DNA from: Pseudomonas sp. stari2
Lineage (GTDB): Bacteria; Pseudomonadota; Gammaproteobacteria; Pseudomonadales; Pseudomonadaceae
DNA length: 64,000 nucleotides
Direction of reading: 5' to 3'
Assembly (NCBI RefSeq): GCF_040760005.1
Contig: NZ_CP099760.1
Span: forward strand, 707,001-771,000
Part shown: positions 8,598 to 17,168 of the stretch, in pieces
How the letters are laid out: each line of letters begins with the position of its first letter
How positions within the stretch are numbered: position 1 is the stretch's first letter
Notes under the pieces: generated by a model
What the model was told of the DNA's origin: nothing
The model's database searches: none
Seen by the model: only the letters and a program-made list of their open reading frames with translations
Position numbers and translations under genes: made by a program

Positions 8598-10613
8598 ATG
8601 TTCGCGCCTGCCAATCAACCGCGTTTCACGTTGACCGTCGAAGGCGCCCGGTTTGATCTCAAAGTCCTTGAGTTCACGGGCAAGGAAGCCATCAGCCAAC
8701 CCTTTCGCTTCGACCTGGAGCTGGTCAGCGAACGGCCGGACCTGGACCTTGAAAGCCTGCTGCACTGTCAGGCGTTTCTGGGTTTTGACGAGGACGGTTC
8801 CGGTATCCATGGTCAGATCTATCGGGTCGGGCAGGGGGATTCCGGCAAGCGTCTGACCCGCTATCACGTCAGCCTCGTTCCGCGTCTGGCCTATCTCGGT
8901 CACCGGATCAATCAGCGCATCTTCCAGCAACAAAGCGTGCCGCAGATCGTGACGCAGATCCTCAAGGATCACGCGATCCTGCGCGATGCTTTCGAGTTTC
9001 GCCTCGGCAGCGATTACCCGCCCCGTGAATATTGCGTGCAGTACGCCGAGAGCGATCTGGCGTTCATTCAGCGCCTGTGTGCCGAGGTCGGCATTCATTT
9101 CCACTTTCATCACAGCCCGGATGGACATCTGTTGGTGTTCGGCGATGATCAGACCGTGTTCCCGCGTCTGGCCGAGCCGACGCTGTACCTGCCGGGTAGC
9201 GGCATGGCAGCGGCGGCACCGGCGATCAAGCGTTTCACCGTCCGCGTTGAGACTCGTACCAGCGTGGTCACACGGCGTGATTACGACTTCAGCAAACCCC
9301 GGCTTTCGATGCAAAGTCGCGCCGAGAGCGAACAGCGCCCGGTGCTGGAGGATTACCACTTTCCCGGCCAGTTCACCGAGCGTGAAACCGGAAAGCAGCT
9401 GGCCCAGCGCACCCTTGAACGACATGTGGCCGACTATCGTCAGGCCGAGGGCCACAGCGATCAATCCGCCCTCGTCAGTGGACATTTCCTGCAGCTGACC
9501 GAGCATCCGCGCCAGGATTTGAATGATCTCTGGCTGCTGACTGCTGTCGAGCACCATGGACGACAGCCGCAAGTGCTGGAGGAATCGGTCACCAGCGATG
9601 GCGATGAATTCCAGGGTTACCGTAATACCTTTCTCGCCACGCCGTGGGATGTGTTCTTCCGCCCGCCGATGGGCCCGGAAAAACCACGGATGCTTGGCTA
9701 TCAACCGGCCGTGGTCACAGGCCCCAAAGACAGTGAAATCCATTGCGACGAGTACGGTCGGGTCAAGGTGCAACTGGCCTGGGATCGCGACGGCGAACTC
9801 AACGAGCATTCCAGCTGTTGGCTGCGGGTCGCCAGCGGCTGGGCTCATGACCGTTACGGCAGCGTGCTGATTCCACGGGTCGGTATGGAAGTGCTGGTGG
9901 GGTTCATCGATTCCGACGCCGACAAACCGTTGGTCATGGGCTGCCTGCCAAACGCGGCGACGCCGATACCGCTGGATCTACCAGCCGACAAGACCCGCAG
10001 CATCTTCCGCAGCCAGAGCAGTCCGGGCGGCGGCGGTTACAACGAATTGCGCATCGAGGATCGCAAGGGCGCAGAGGAAATCTACCTGCGCGCCCAGCGA
10101 AACTGGACGCAGCATGTGTTGAATGATCAGCAGGTGCAGGTCGACAACCAGCGCAGTGTCGTTGTGACCGGTCTCGCCAAGCATGAACTGAAGGCCGATG
10201 AGCAGCGCATCACCCACGGCCAGCGGCAGACCGAGGTGAAGCAGGATGACCACCTCACGGTGACCGGTGATCGGCACATTCGGGTGAGCAATCAGGCGAT
10301 CAACGCCAGTGCGCAATTTCATGTCAGCGCCGGCCAGCAGGTGGTGATCGACGGCGGGGCGAGCGCGACGATTCAGGCGGGCGGGCAGTGGATCAACATC
10401 GGCCCCGGCGGGATCTTCAGCAGTGTGCCGATTGTGGTGGGTGGTGCGCCGATGGCGGCGATGAGCGCCGCGCCGACAGTGCCGGGTTTGCCGGAAAAGC
10501 TGATCGCAGCACCGGCAGCGATTCTGACTGCTGCGCAAATCATGAGCCTTAAAGGAGACGCACCGTTCTGCGAAGAATGCGAGCGCTGTAAGGACGGTGT
10601 CTGTGCAGCCTGA
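8598..10613 (+). CDS. vgrG: Type VI secretion tip protein VgrG
   Basis: VgrG trimers form the spike of the T6SS needle and carry effectors. The 671-residue protein has the gp27-like base (FDLELVSERPDLDLESLLHCQAFL, REYCVQYAESDLAFIQRLCAEVGIHFHF), the gp5-like OB fold (DEYGRVKVQLAWDRDG, then CWLRVASGWAHDRYGSVLIPRVGMEVLVGF), and a beta-helix with DUF2345-like repeats (FHVSAGQQVVIDGGASATI). It ends in a Cys-rich tail, PFCEECERCKDGVCAA, typical of VgrGs that work with a DUF4123 chaperone. No enzymatic extension is fused on. The next gene overlaps its 3' end. No other T6SS structural gene is in the window, so this is an orphan vgrG island. Confidence 0.96.
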   Translation: MFAPANQPRFTLTVEGARFDLKVLEFTGKEAISQPFRFDLELVSERPDLDLESLLHCQAFLGFDEDGSGIHGQIYRVGQGDSGKRLTRYHVSLVPRLAYLGHRINQRIFQQQSVPQIVTQILKDHAILRDAFEFRLGSDYPPREYCVQYAESDLAFIQRLCAEVGIHFHFHHSPDGHLLVFGDDQTVFPRLAEPTLYLPGSGMAAAAPAIKRFTVRVETRTSVVTRRDYDFSKPRLSMQSRAESEQRPVLEDYHFPGQFTERETGKQLAQRTLERHVADYRQAEGHSDQSALVSGHFLQLTEHPRQDLNDLWLLTAVEHHGRQPQVLEESVTSDGDEFQGYRNTFLATPWDVFFRPPMGPEKPRMLGYQPAVVTGPKDSEIHCDEYGRVKVQLAWDRDGELNEHSSCWLRVASGWAHDRYGSVLIPRVGMEVLVGFIDSDADKPLVMGCLPNAATPIPLDLPADKTRSIFRSQSSPGGGGYNELRIEDRKGAEEIYLRAQRNWTQHVLNDQQVQVDNQRSVVVTGLAKHELKADEQRITHGQRQTEVKQDDHLTVTGDRHIRVSNQAINASAQFHVSAGQQVVIDGGASATIQAGGQWINIGPGGIFSSVPIVVGGAPMAAMSAAPTVPGLPEKLIAAPAAILTAAQIMSLKGDAPFCEECERCKDGVCAA

Positions 10614-11310
10614 TCAATGGTTGAAGGATGAGCCGCTGAAACCGTCGGAGCAGTTGTTCGCGGTTTTCAGTTGTGCCAGTGCGGTGGACCCGCTGAAAGC
10701 CTGGCCGTGGAATGCGCAGATACCGAAACCGGTCTGGGCGGAAACGATCTATGCCGAGTGGGATGCGGTGATGCCCTATGTGGGAATCGTCGACGCGGGC
10801 AGTGAGTTTCTGGATTGGGTGGCGACCACGGAGTATCGCGGCTGGGGCTGGCTGGCGGTCTCTTCGGCGGGGCTTGAGGCGGTGGTCGAGCACTTTCGCA
10901 GTTTGACTCAGGTGCTGATGCCGGACGGGAAAGCGGTGTTCTTGCGGTTTTGGGATGGGCGGTTTTTGTTGCCAATCCTTGAGTCGTCCGAGGTGGATGC
11001 CGGGCAATTGCTGCCGATTCTCACGCGAGGCTTGATCAACGGTCAGGCCGTCGGGATCGGGGGCAGGGCGCAGGTCTCGGGACGGGAATTTCCTTGGTGG
11101 ACGGTGCCGGAAAAGCTGCTGGCGCAATTCGGTGGTGATGCCCGGATCAACAACGCCTTGCAGTGGTTGAGCGAGGAGCAGCCGGTGTTGTTCGAGGCGT
11201 TTCCCGCTGATGTCTTGCGCTGCAAGGTTGTCAGGTTTTTTGCGGTTTCGGCGTCGGAGGAATCGTCGGCTTCGGCATTGCTGGACTACTTGCGGGACGA
11301 GTCAGAGTGA
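10603..11310 (+). CDS. DUF4123-type T6SS effector chaperone (Tap/TEC family)
   Basis: Proteins of this family load a specific effector onto the VgrG encoded next to them. Family-like features are the N-terminal LFAVFSCASAVDPLKAW segment and the conserved core reading GWGWLAVSS ... VLMPDGKAVFLRFWDGRFLLPILES. I start it at the GTG at 10603, which lies 8 bases after an AAGGA site; a GTG two codons earlier (10597) is only 2 bases from that site. Either way it overlaps the end of vgrG, so the two are translationally coupled. The effector gene that should follow is not recognisable; a 334-base non-coding stretch comes next. Confidence 0.85.
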   Translation: MQPDQWLKDEPLKPSEQLFAVFSCASAVDPLKAWPWNAQIPKPVWAETIYAEWDAVMPYVGIVDAGSEFLDWVATTEYRGWGWLAVSSAGLEAVVEHFRSLTQVLMPDGKAVFLRFWDGRFLLPILESSEVDAGQLLPILTRGLINGQAVGIGGRAQVSGREFPWWTVPEKLLAQFGGDARINNALQWLSEEQPVLFEAFPADVLRCKVVRFFAVSASEESSASALLDYLRDESE

Positions 11311-11400
11311 TATTTCCGGGCAAGGGCTTCGGACGTTTCCTGTGAGTTGCGGCGGTTTGCGTGAACTGGTGGGCGCGGTGGTGCGGGGATAGTCTTTTGG

Positions 11401-11644
11401 CTGTCACTGCGGGAGTGGTGACAGGGCGTAGGAACCCTTGGAAAACTCACCGTGCATCAGCTCTGCCCTTCGATTGCGGCACTTGAATGTGCCCATGACA
11501 TTGTTCGCGGCGGCTGTGCGCGGGAACGCTTCGGCGTGGCTGAGTTTGGTGGGTTCCTCAGCTTCCTACTCTCGCGTACAGCTGCCACCCAAACCTGTAG
11601 GAAGGTCGTTGGCAGCTTCACTTGACCTGCCGAGGTGCAAAAAT
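11401..11644 (+). ncRNA. Candidate structured leader RNA upstream of the small gene at 11645
   Basis: The 11311-11644 gap has no family-recognised gene but is rich in nested inverted repeats. These are CTGTCAC/GTGACAG (11401-11407 with 11418-11424), AGGAACCC/GGGTTCCT (11430-11437 with 11551-11558), CTTCCTAC/GTAGGAAG (11562-11569 with 11597-11604) and AGCTGCCA/TGGCAGCT (11580-11587 with 11610-11617). The last two pairs interleave and cannot form together, which would allow alternative folds. The last arm ends about 27 bases before the ATG at 11645. The frame of that gene is also open through this leader from 11438. The boundaries and the RNA nature are inference. Confidence 0.5.
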
Positions 11645-11962
11645 ATGTCGACGTTAAAACCCGATCCACCCTACGAACCCTTCATCCCTCACCCCGACAA
11701 CCGCCTCATGGCGCTGACCAGCAACTGCAACGACATGCCCACCCTGTTCATCGACACCCACGCCCCGCTCGACATCCTGATGGACGCCGCCAACTACCGC
11801 ATCCGCGCCGTGATCCAGGTCCTGGAAAACATGTGCATGCGCGGCTCGGTCGAGTGCGACTCGGTCATCCTCAGCGACTTCGCCCAGCTCTGCGTGATTC
11901 CGTTGCGCGACGGCTGTGATGTCTTGGATGTGATTGGCAAGCGCCTACGTACACAGGCCTGA
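11645..11962 (+). CDS. Small hypothetical protein, 105 residues
   Basis: I do not recognise a function. The start at 11645 has a GAGG site 9 bases upstream. The N-terminal 35 residues are Pro-rich and polar; the middle reads APLDILMDAANYRIRAVIQVLENMC, a likely amphipathic helix; the end reads SVILSDFAQLCVIPLRDGCDVLDVIGKRL, a second helical segment. The shape resembles short Pseudomonas-specific proteins of the DUF3077/DUF6124 kind, but this is from memory. It sits behind a structured leader and between the DUF4123 gene and an immunity-like gene. The reading frame upstream of the ATG is open for another 69 codons. Confidence 0.6.
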   Translation: MSTLKPDPPYEPFIPHPDNRLMALTSNCNDMPTLFIDTHAPLDILMDAANYRIRAVIQVLENMCMRGSVECDSVILSDFAQLCVIPLRDGCDVLDVIGKRLRTQA

Positions 11963-12036
11963 CAGTCCCTGCAAACTCCCTCGCCAAAACAGCGAACTCA
12001 AAGGAGCGCCCGAATGTAGCCTCTGCCGTTGGGTGA

Positions 12037-12450
12037 TCATTCCGAGACGTAAGCGTCCTGGGTCTTGATGAAGCTGTCGAAAGCCTGGGAGTTGTAAACC
12101 TCAAGGCATGCGTAAAACACAGCTTTCCGATTTGAGAGCTGGTTGGCCGAGGATGTCTGATCGTAGGCAGCGAGTACGTAGTTTTCGGTTTCTTTGTAAG
12201 GATCGTGCACGACTTCCAGTGTGTCCTCATTCTGAACAACGGTGTGCAGGCCTTTGCCCATGAACGAGTAGGCTCCGGCAGACAATCCGATGTCTTTTTC
12301 CAGTGCAGACTGTTCTTTGAATGGCGCCAGGATGCAGTGGCTCAAACCGTAGTTCTTTAGATTCTGGCGTGCTTGTTCGGTGTGTTTTTCATCAGCGAAG
12401 GCGTGCCAGGAACCAAGCAGACACAGGAAAAAAATGATCCGGCGGTACAT
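12037..12450 (-). CDS. Tai4-like T6SS amidase immunity protein (periplasmic)
   Basis: A 137-residue protein with a clear signal peptide (MYRRIIFFLCLLGSWHAFA, cleavage near residue 19), so it should act in the periplasm. Two cysteines (39 and 115) lie in segments resembling the Tai4 immunity family: KNYGLSHCI near the start and FYACLEVYNSQAFDSFI near the end. Tai4 proteins bind and block Tae4 peptidoglycan amidases delivered by T6SS. No amidase gene lies beside it. It is on the opposite strand to vgrG/DUF4123, and a hand count of 12061-12300 gives 121/240 G+C (about 50%), well under the neighbours. The ATG at 12450 has an AGGAAG site. The family call is moderate. Confidence 0.6.
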   Translation of the reverse strand: MYRRIIFFLCLLGSWHAFADEKHTEQARQNLKNYGLSHCILAPFKEQSALEKDIGLSAGAYSFMGKGLHTVVQNEDTLEVVHDPYKETENYVLAAYDQTSSANQLSNRKAVFYACLEVYNSQAFDSFIKTQDAYVSE

Positions 12451-12572
12451 GATTTTCAGACTTCCTGTCAGGTGGTTGCGGCCAGTGTAACGCCGGGAAC
12501 GCCCACTCAGCCCCCAACCCCTGACTTGCCGCCCGGTAAAAGGTAAACTTCACGGCCCTCGCAGGAGCAGCC

Positions 12573-13412
12573 ATGAATTATCGTCACGCCTTCCATGCCG
12601 GCAATCACGCCGATGTGTTCAAACACCTGACCTTGACCCGCCTCATCGCCCTGATGTCGCGTAAGGAGCAGCCGTTTGCCTATCTCGACAGCCACGCCGG
12701 CATCGGTCTGTATGACCTGCAGGGCGATCAGGCCAACCGTACCGGCGAGTATCTGGAAGGCATCGCGCGCTTGTGGGATCAGCCGGATCTGCCGGCGCTG
12801 ACCGCCGATTACATGAACGTGCTGCACGAGATGAACCCGGATGGCCAGTTGCGCTATTACCCGGGTTCGCCGGAGCTGGCGCGGCGTCTGACCCGTTCCC
12901 AGGATCGTGTGCTGCTCAACGAGAAGCATCCGGAAGACGGCGTGCTGCTCAAGGACAACATGAAGGGCGACCGTCGTGTGGCCGTGCATCTGGGCGAGGG
13001 CTGGCATGTGGCGCGGGCGTTGCTGCCGGTGGCCGAGAAGCGCGCTGTGATGCTGATCGACCCGCCGTTCGAGAAACTCGACGAGATGCAGCGTTGCGCG
13101 GCGTCCTTGAAAGAGGCGATCTCGCGGATGCGCCAAACCGTGGCGGCCATCTGGTATCCGGTGAAGGATCAGCGCGCGCTGCGTCGTTTCTATCTGGATC
13201 TGGCCGGCACCGGTGCGCCAAAGTTGCTGCGGGTCGAGTTGCTGGTGCATCCGCTGGACACGCCGAACAGCCTGAACGGCTCTGGCCTGGCGATTGCCAA
13301 TCCGCCGTGGGGGCTGGAGGAAGAATTGCGTGAGCTGCTGCCGTGGCTGTCCAAGAAACTTGGGCAAACCCAGGGTGGATGGCAGATGGATTGGTTGATC
13401 GCCGAGAGCTGA
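12573..13412 (+). CDS. rlmJ: 23S rRNA (adenine2030-N6)-methyltransferase RlmJ
   Basis: Methylates A2030 of 23S rRNA. The 279-residue protein opens with the family hallmark MNYRHAFHAGNHADVFKH. It has the SAM-binding YLDSHAGIG at residues 38-45 and the N6-adenine methylase motif DPPFE at 163-167. Length and motifs match E. coli RlmJ closely. It is a single-gene unit and converges on msrA, with a palindromic repeat between the two stop codons. Confidence 0.97.
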   Translation: MNYRHAFHAGNHADVFKHLTLTRLIALMSRKEQPFAYLDSHAGIGLYDLQGDQANRTGEYLEGIARLWDQPDLPALTADYMNVLHEMNPDGQLRYYPGSPELARRLTRSQDRVLLNEKHPEDGVLLKDNMKGDRRVAVHLGEGWHVARALLPVAEKRAVMLIDPPFEKLDEMQRCAASLKEAISRMRQTVAAIWYPVKDQRALRRFYLDLAGTGAPKLLRVELLVHPLDTPNSLNGSGLAIANPPWGLEEELRELLPWLSKKLGQTQGGWQMDWLIAES

Positions 13413-13422
13413 TCGACCGTCA

Positions 13423-13451
13423 ATCGCTCCCACGCCAAGCGCGGGAGCGAT
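13423..13451. terminator. Inverted repeat between rlmJ and msrA (terminator or REP-like)
   Basis: Arms ATCGCTCCCACGC (13423-13435) and GCGCGGGAGCGAT (13439-13451) pair over 13 bases with one mismatch, around a 3-base loop. It lies between two converging genes. The core resembles the element at 488-518 (CGTTCCCACGC), supporting a dispersed repeat family. Confidence 0.65.
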
Positions 13452-13461
13452 CAGGGCGGGC

Positions 13462-14127
13462 TTAGTTACCCGCCAGACTCGGCGGCATGCAAACGCCCGT
13501 GCCGCCAATCCCGCAGTAGCCTTCCGGATTTTTCGCCAGGTACTGCTGGTGATAGGTCTCGGCGAAGTAAACGGTCGGGGCCTGTTCAATCTCGGTGCTG
13601 ATTTCACCCAGCCCCGCCTTCGACAGCTCAGCCTGATAAACGGCCTTGCTCTTCAGCGCCGCATCCAGTTGCTCCGGGTGGGTCGCGTAAATCACCGAAC
13701 GGTACTGGGTGCCGATGTCATTGCCCTGACGCATGCCCTGGGTCGGGTTGTGCAATTCCCAGAACATCGCCAGCAGTTCTTCGTAGCTGACCTTGGCCTT
13801 GTCATACACCACCAGCACCACTTCAGCGTGGCCGGTCAGGCCCGAGCAGACTTCTTCGTAGGTCGGGTTCGGCGTGTAACCGCCGGCGTAGCCGACCACG
13901 GTGCTGACCACACCTTCACGCTGCCAGAAGCGGCGTTCCGCACCCCAGAAGCAACCCAGACCGAAAATCGCGAAGTCGACGTCCTGAAAGAACGGGCCCA
14001 GCAACGGCGTCTCGGTGAAAACAAAGTGTTTTTCAGGCAGGGCCATCGGGGTTTCGCGGCCGGGCAGAGCTTGTTCTTTAGTCGGTAGCACGTTTTTGTT
14101 CACCAGAATTTCCGAGCGCAGAACCAT
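13462..14127 (-). CDS. msrA: Peptide-methionine (S)-S-oxide reductase MsrA
   Basis: Repairs oxidised methionine (S-sulfoxide) in proteins using thioredoxin. The catalytic motif GCFWG is at residues 58-62 (Cys59), followed by VVGYAGG and by [20 protein letters not shown], the usual MsrA core. C-terminal cysteines in [13 protein letters not shown] are the resolving cysteines. At 221 residues it has a longer N-terminus than minimal MsrA, as in other proteobacterial long forms. The ATG at 14127 has a GAGAGGA site. There is no MsrB fusion. Confidence 0.96.
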   Translation of the reverse strand: MVLRSEILVNKNVLPTKEQALPGRETPMALPEKHFVFTETPLLGPFFQDVDFAIFGLGCFWGAERRFWQREGVVSTVVGYAGGYTPNPTYEEVCSGLTGHAEVVLVVYDKAKVSYEELLAMFWELHNPTQGMRQGNDIGTQYRSVIYATHPEQLDAALKSKAVYQAELSKAGLGEISTEIEQAPTVYFAETYHQQYLAKNPEGYCGIGGTGVCMPPSLAGN

Positions 14128-14233
14128 GATCGTTCCTCTCAGTCAGGATGGGATGTCAATACACAGACCGCCAGTGTGCCCAATGATGCCCAGTTAATCA
14201 CTAGTCAAAATGTGCGGGTACTGCGGTTGATGT

Positions 14234-16930
14234 TTACAGAGGGAGAGGGCCGCGCGGGTAGCGCTTGAGCGCCTGGATCAGCTCGCCGCCCGGAATCGGC
14301 CGGTCGAACAGGTAGCCCTGGCCGACGTCGCAGCGGTGCCGGCGCAGGAATGCCAGTTGCTCGGCGGTCTCGATGCCTTCGGCCACGACCTTGAGTTTCA
14401 GGTTGTGGGCCATGGCGATCACGGCGGAGGTGATTTCCATGTCGTCCTGGTTGTCCGGGATTTCGTGGATGAAGCTGCGATCGATCTTGATGATGTCGAT
14501 CGGGAATTTTTTCAGGTAGCTGAGCGACGAGTAACCGGTGCCGAAGTCGTCCATGGCCAGGGTCAGTCCCAGGCGCTTGAGCTGATCGAGTTGCAAGTGG
14601 GTGTCTTCGGTGGCTTCCAGCAGTAGGCCTTCGGTCAGCTCCAGTTCCAGCAGATTGGCCGGCAGTGCTTCTTCCTTGAGGATGTTGGCGATGGAGGCCA
14701 CCAGATCCGGGTCGGAGAACTGCTTGGGCGACAGGTTGATCGCCACTTGCAGGTTGCCCATCCCGGCGGCGGTCAGCGCCTTGCTCATGCGGCAGGCCTG
14801 GCGGGCGATCCACTTGCCGATCGGAATGATCAGGCCGGTTTCCTCGGCCACGCTGATGAACTGGTCCGGGCGAATCATGCCGCGCTCCGGGTGGTTCCAG
14901 CGCAGCAGCGCTTCCATGCCCAGCAATCGGCCGCTGCGCAGGCACAGCTTCGGCTGGTAGAAAACATCCAGTTCGTTCTGGGTCAGGGCGCGGCGCAGGT
15001 TGTTCTCGACGAACAGTTTGTAGCTGGCCTCGGCGTTCAGTGCCTCGGTGAACACCTGCACCTGATGTTTGCCGTTGGCCTTGGCTTTGTGCAGGGCGAG
15101 GCCGGCGTTGCGCATCAGGGTCTGCGGGTCGCGGCCGTGCAGCGGCGCGCAGGCCAGGCCCACGGAGCCGGTGACGCTGATCAACTGGTTGTCGACGAAC
15201 ATCGGTTTGTCGAGGGTCAGCAGCAATTGGCTGGCGATCCGTTGACCGGCTTCGAGGTCGGTGTTGTCGAGCAACACCGCGAATTCGTTACTGGCGAATC
15301 GCGCCAGGCTGCCGCTCGGGCTCAGGCTGTTACGCAGGCGCCGGGCCAGGCTGATCAACAGTTTGTCGCCGGTCTGGTGGCCGAGGCTGTCGTTGATCCG
15401 CTTGAAGTTGTCGATGTCCACCAGCAGCAGGCTGATCGGGGTATCGCTGTCTCGGGCGAAGCGTTCATCCAGATTGCGGATAAATGCAGGGCGGTTGCCG
15501 AGGTTGGTCAGGTTGTCGGTGTAGGCCAGGCGCTCGATGCGCTGCTGCGCCAGTTTGGTCTGGGTGATGTCTTCGTAGATGCCGATGTAATGCGTCAGCT
15601 CACGGTTGTCGCCGTAGACCTTGGAGATCGACAACTGGCCCCAGTAGGGTTCGAGGTTTTTGCGGCGACTCTTGAATTCACCCTGCCAGCTGTTGCTCTT
15701 GGCCAGCGCCGAGGGCGCGTCGAACAGCAGCTCGCTCAGGTTTTCCAGGGCCGGCAGTTCCGACAGGCGCTGGCCGTGGACTTCCTCGGTGGTGTACTGG
15801 GTGATCGCGGTGAAGCTCGGGTTGACGTACTCGACCACGCCGTCGCAATTGACCAGCAAAAAGGCGTTTGCACTTTGCTCGACCGCGCGCTGGAACAGGT
15901 GCAGAGCGCTGGTAGCGGTGCGGCGGTTGTGATTGTTGATGACCTGGGCGAACTGGTCAGCGAGTTCACCGGCAAAGGCGATCTCGTCGGACTGCCAGGC
16001 GCGTGTCACGCCGGTCTGCTCCAGGCACAGCACGCCGACCACCTGGCCGTCGACGCGGATGCTGGCGTCGAGCATGGCGTTGACGTCGCGCGGGCGCAGG
16101 GCCTCGGCCATTTCCCGGGTGCGCGGGTCGCGCATCGCGTTGTGCGCGTCGATGGCGCGGCTGCCGTGCAATGCGTCCATGTAATCGGGGAAGCCGCTGA
16201 CGTCGATCACCTCCGGCAGGATGTATTCCTGGGTGGCGCGGTGATAGGCCGAGATCGGCACCAGTTTCTGGCCTTCGAGGTTCCACAGGCTGGCGCAGTC
16301 AATTTCATAGATATCGCAGGCGCAGCGGGTGATCAGCTCGGCGGCTTCTTGCAGGGAGTTCTGGCTGCTGTAGCGCTGGCGGGCCAGCAACAGGATCAGA
16401 TCCTGCTGGGCGCGCACCCGCTCCAGATGTTGCAGTTGTTCCTGCTGGGCACGCTGATTGAGCTCAAGGGCAATTTGCAGGCGCGAGTTCTGGGTTTCCA
16501 GGTCGACGGACGGCAGCGTCGGCGCCTCGTCGAACACGTCGTCGACCGCCAGCAGATAACCGCGCAGCAAGTGGCGGTTGTGCTGTTTGTAGGCTTCACC
16601 GAGTTCAAGAATGCTCAGCGCACCGGCGGCGGTGTGCAGGGTATAACGCACCAGATAATGCGGACTGTCACGCAGTTGTTGCTGGATCGCATCGTGCAGC
16701 TGATAGCGCGCTTCGGGCTCCATCAGGCTGGCGTAGGGTGAACCGACCAACGCGCAGAGTTCGACGGCAGGCTGGCCGAACTGGCGTTCACAATTGGGAT
16801 CGAGAAACAGCATCGCCCAGCTGGCTTCATTCAGGCGCTCGAAACGCAGCATGCCGAGCCGCGAGGGCACAGGCAACTGCGTCACTACCTCGGCCACCAT
16901 ACGGCTGGCGGCATCGGGTTGGCTCTTCAT
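14234..16930 (-). CDS. PAS-GAF-PAS-GGDEF-EAL signalling protein, probable c-di-GMP phosphodiesterase
   Basis: Numbered from the ATG at 16930 (898 residues): a PAS-like domain at about 30-130, a short coiled coil at 145-180, a GAF domain at 185-330, a PAS domain at 345-455, GGDEF at 465-630 and EAL at 650-890. The diguanylate cyclase signature is degenerate: ASNEF stands where GGDEF is expected (546-550), and no RxxD inhibition site precedes it. The EAL side is intact (EALLRW at 673-678, DDFGTGYSSL from 794, KIDRSF). It therefore probably hydrolyses c-di-GMP, with the broken GGDEF as a possible regulator. No membrane segment is seen, so it should be cytoplasmic. An in-frame upstream extension to 17044 starts with TTG and looks unconserved. 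Confidence 0.9.
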   Translation of the reverse strand: MKSQPDAASRMVAEVVTQLPVPSRLGMLRFERLNEASWAMLFLDPNCERQFGQPAVELCALVGSPYASLMEPEARYQLHDAIQQQLRDSPHYLVRYTLHTAAGALSILELGEAYKQHNRHLLRGYLLAVDDVFDEAPTLPSVDLETQNSRLQIALELNQRAQQEQLQHLERVRAQQDLILLLARQRYSSQNSLQEAAELITRCACDIYEIDCASLWNLEGQKLVPISAYHRATQEYILPEVIDVSGFPDYMDALHGSRAIDAHNAMRDPRTREMAEALRPRDVNAMLDASIRVDGQVVGVLCLEQTGVTRAWQSDEIAFAGELADQFAQVINNHNRRTATSALHLFQRAVEQSANAFLLVNCDGVVEYVNPSFTAITQYTTEEVHGQRLSELPALENLSELLFDAPSALAKSNSWQGEFKSRRKNLEPYWGQLSISKVYGDNRELTHYIGIYEDITQTKLAQQRIERLAYTDNLTNLGNRPAFIRNLDERFARDSDTPISLLLVDIDNFKRINDSLGHQTGDKLLISLARRLRNSLSPSGSLARFASNEFAVLLDNTDLEAGQRIASQLLLTLDKPMFVDNQLISVTGSVGLACAPLHGRDPQTLMRNAGLALHKAKANGKHQVQVFTEALNAEASYKLFVENNLRRALTQNELDVFYQPKLCLRSGRLLGMEALLRWNHPERGMIRPDQFISVAEETGLIIPIGKWIARQACRMSKALTAAGMGNLQVAINLSPKQFSDPDLVASIANILKEEALPANLLELELTEGLLLEATEDTHLQLDQLKRLGLTLAMDDFGTGYSSLSYLKKFPIDIIKIDRSFIHEIPDNQDDMEITSAVIAMAHNLKLKVVAEGIETAEQLAFLRRHRCDVGQGYLFDRPIPGGELIQALKRYPRGPLPL

Positions 16931-17168
16931 GAAGGGAACTCGCTTGGAAATTTGCTGAACGCGCCGGGCTCTCGCCCTCTTTACTGTTGCCTGCGGCAAG
17001 GTTGCATCATTGCGGCACCGACTGACAAGAGACATGAAGGCCAAGTGCTATAAGAATATGTCGGCTGCACCGGACATTTCTCCAGCGGGCGCTGGAAAGT
17101 AATGCAGTGGCGCGCTGAGAGCGCCGTTCCAGAGCCTTCTGACGTCCGGAGCGGCGGCATTTTTCCAT

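Noticed and set aside
11438..11644. Treating the 69 upstream codons as part of the protein at 11645
   Set aside because: The ATG at 11645 has a good GAGG site and the upstream segment is full of inverted repeats. Kept as a finding, not as coding sequence.
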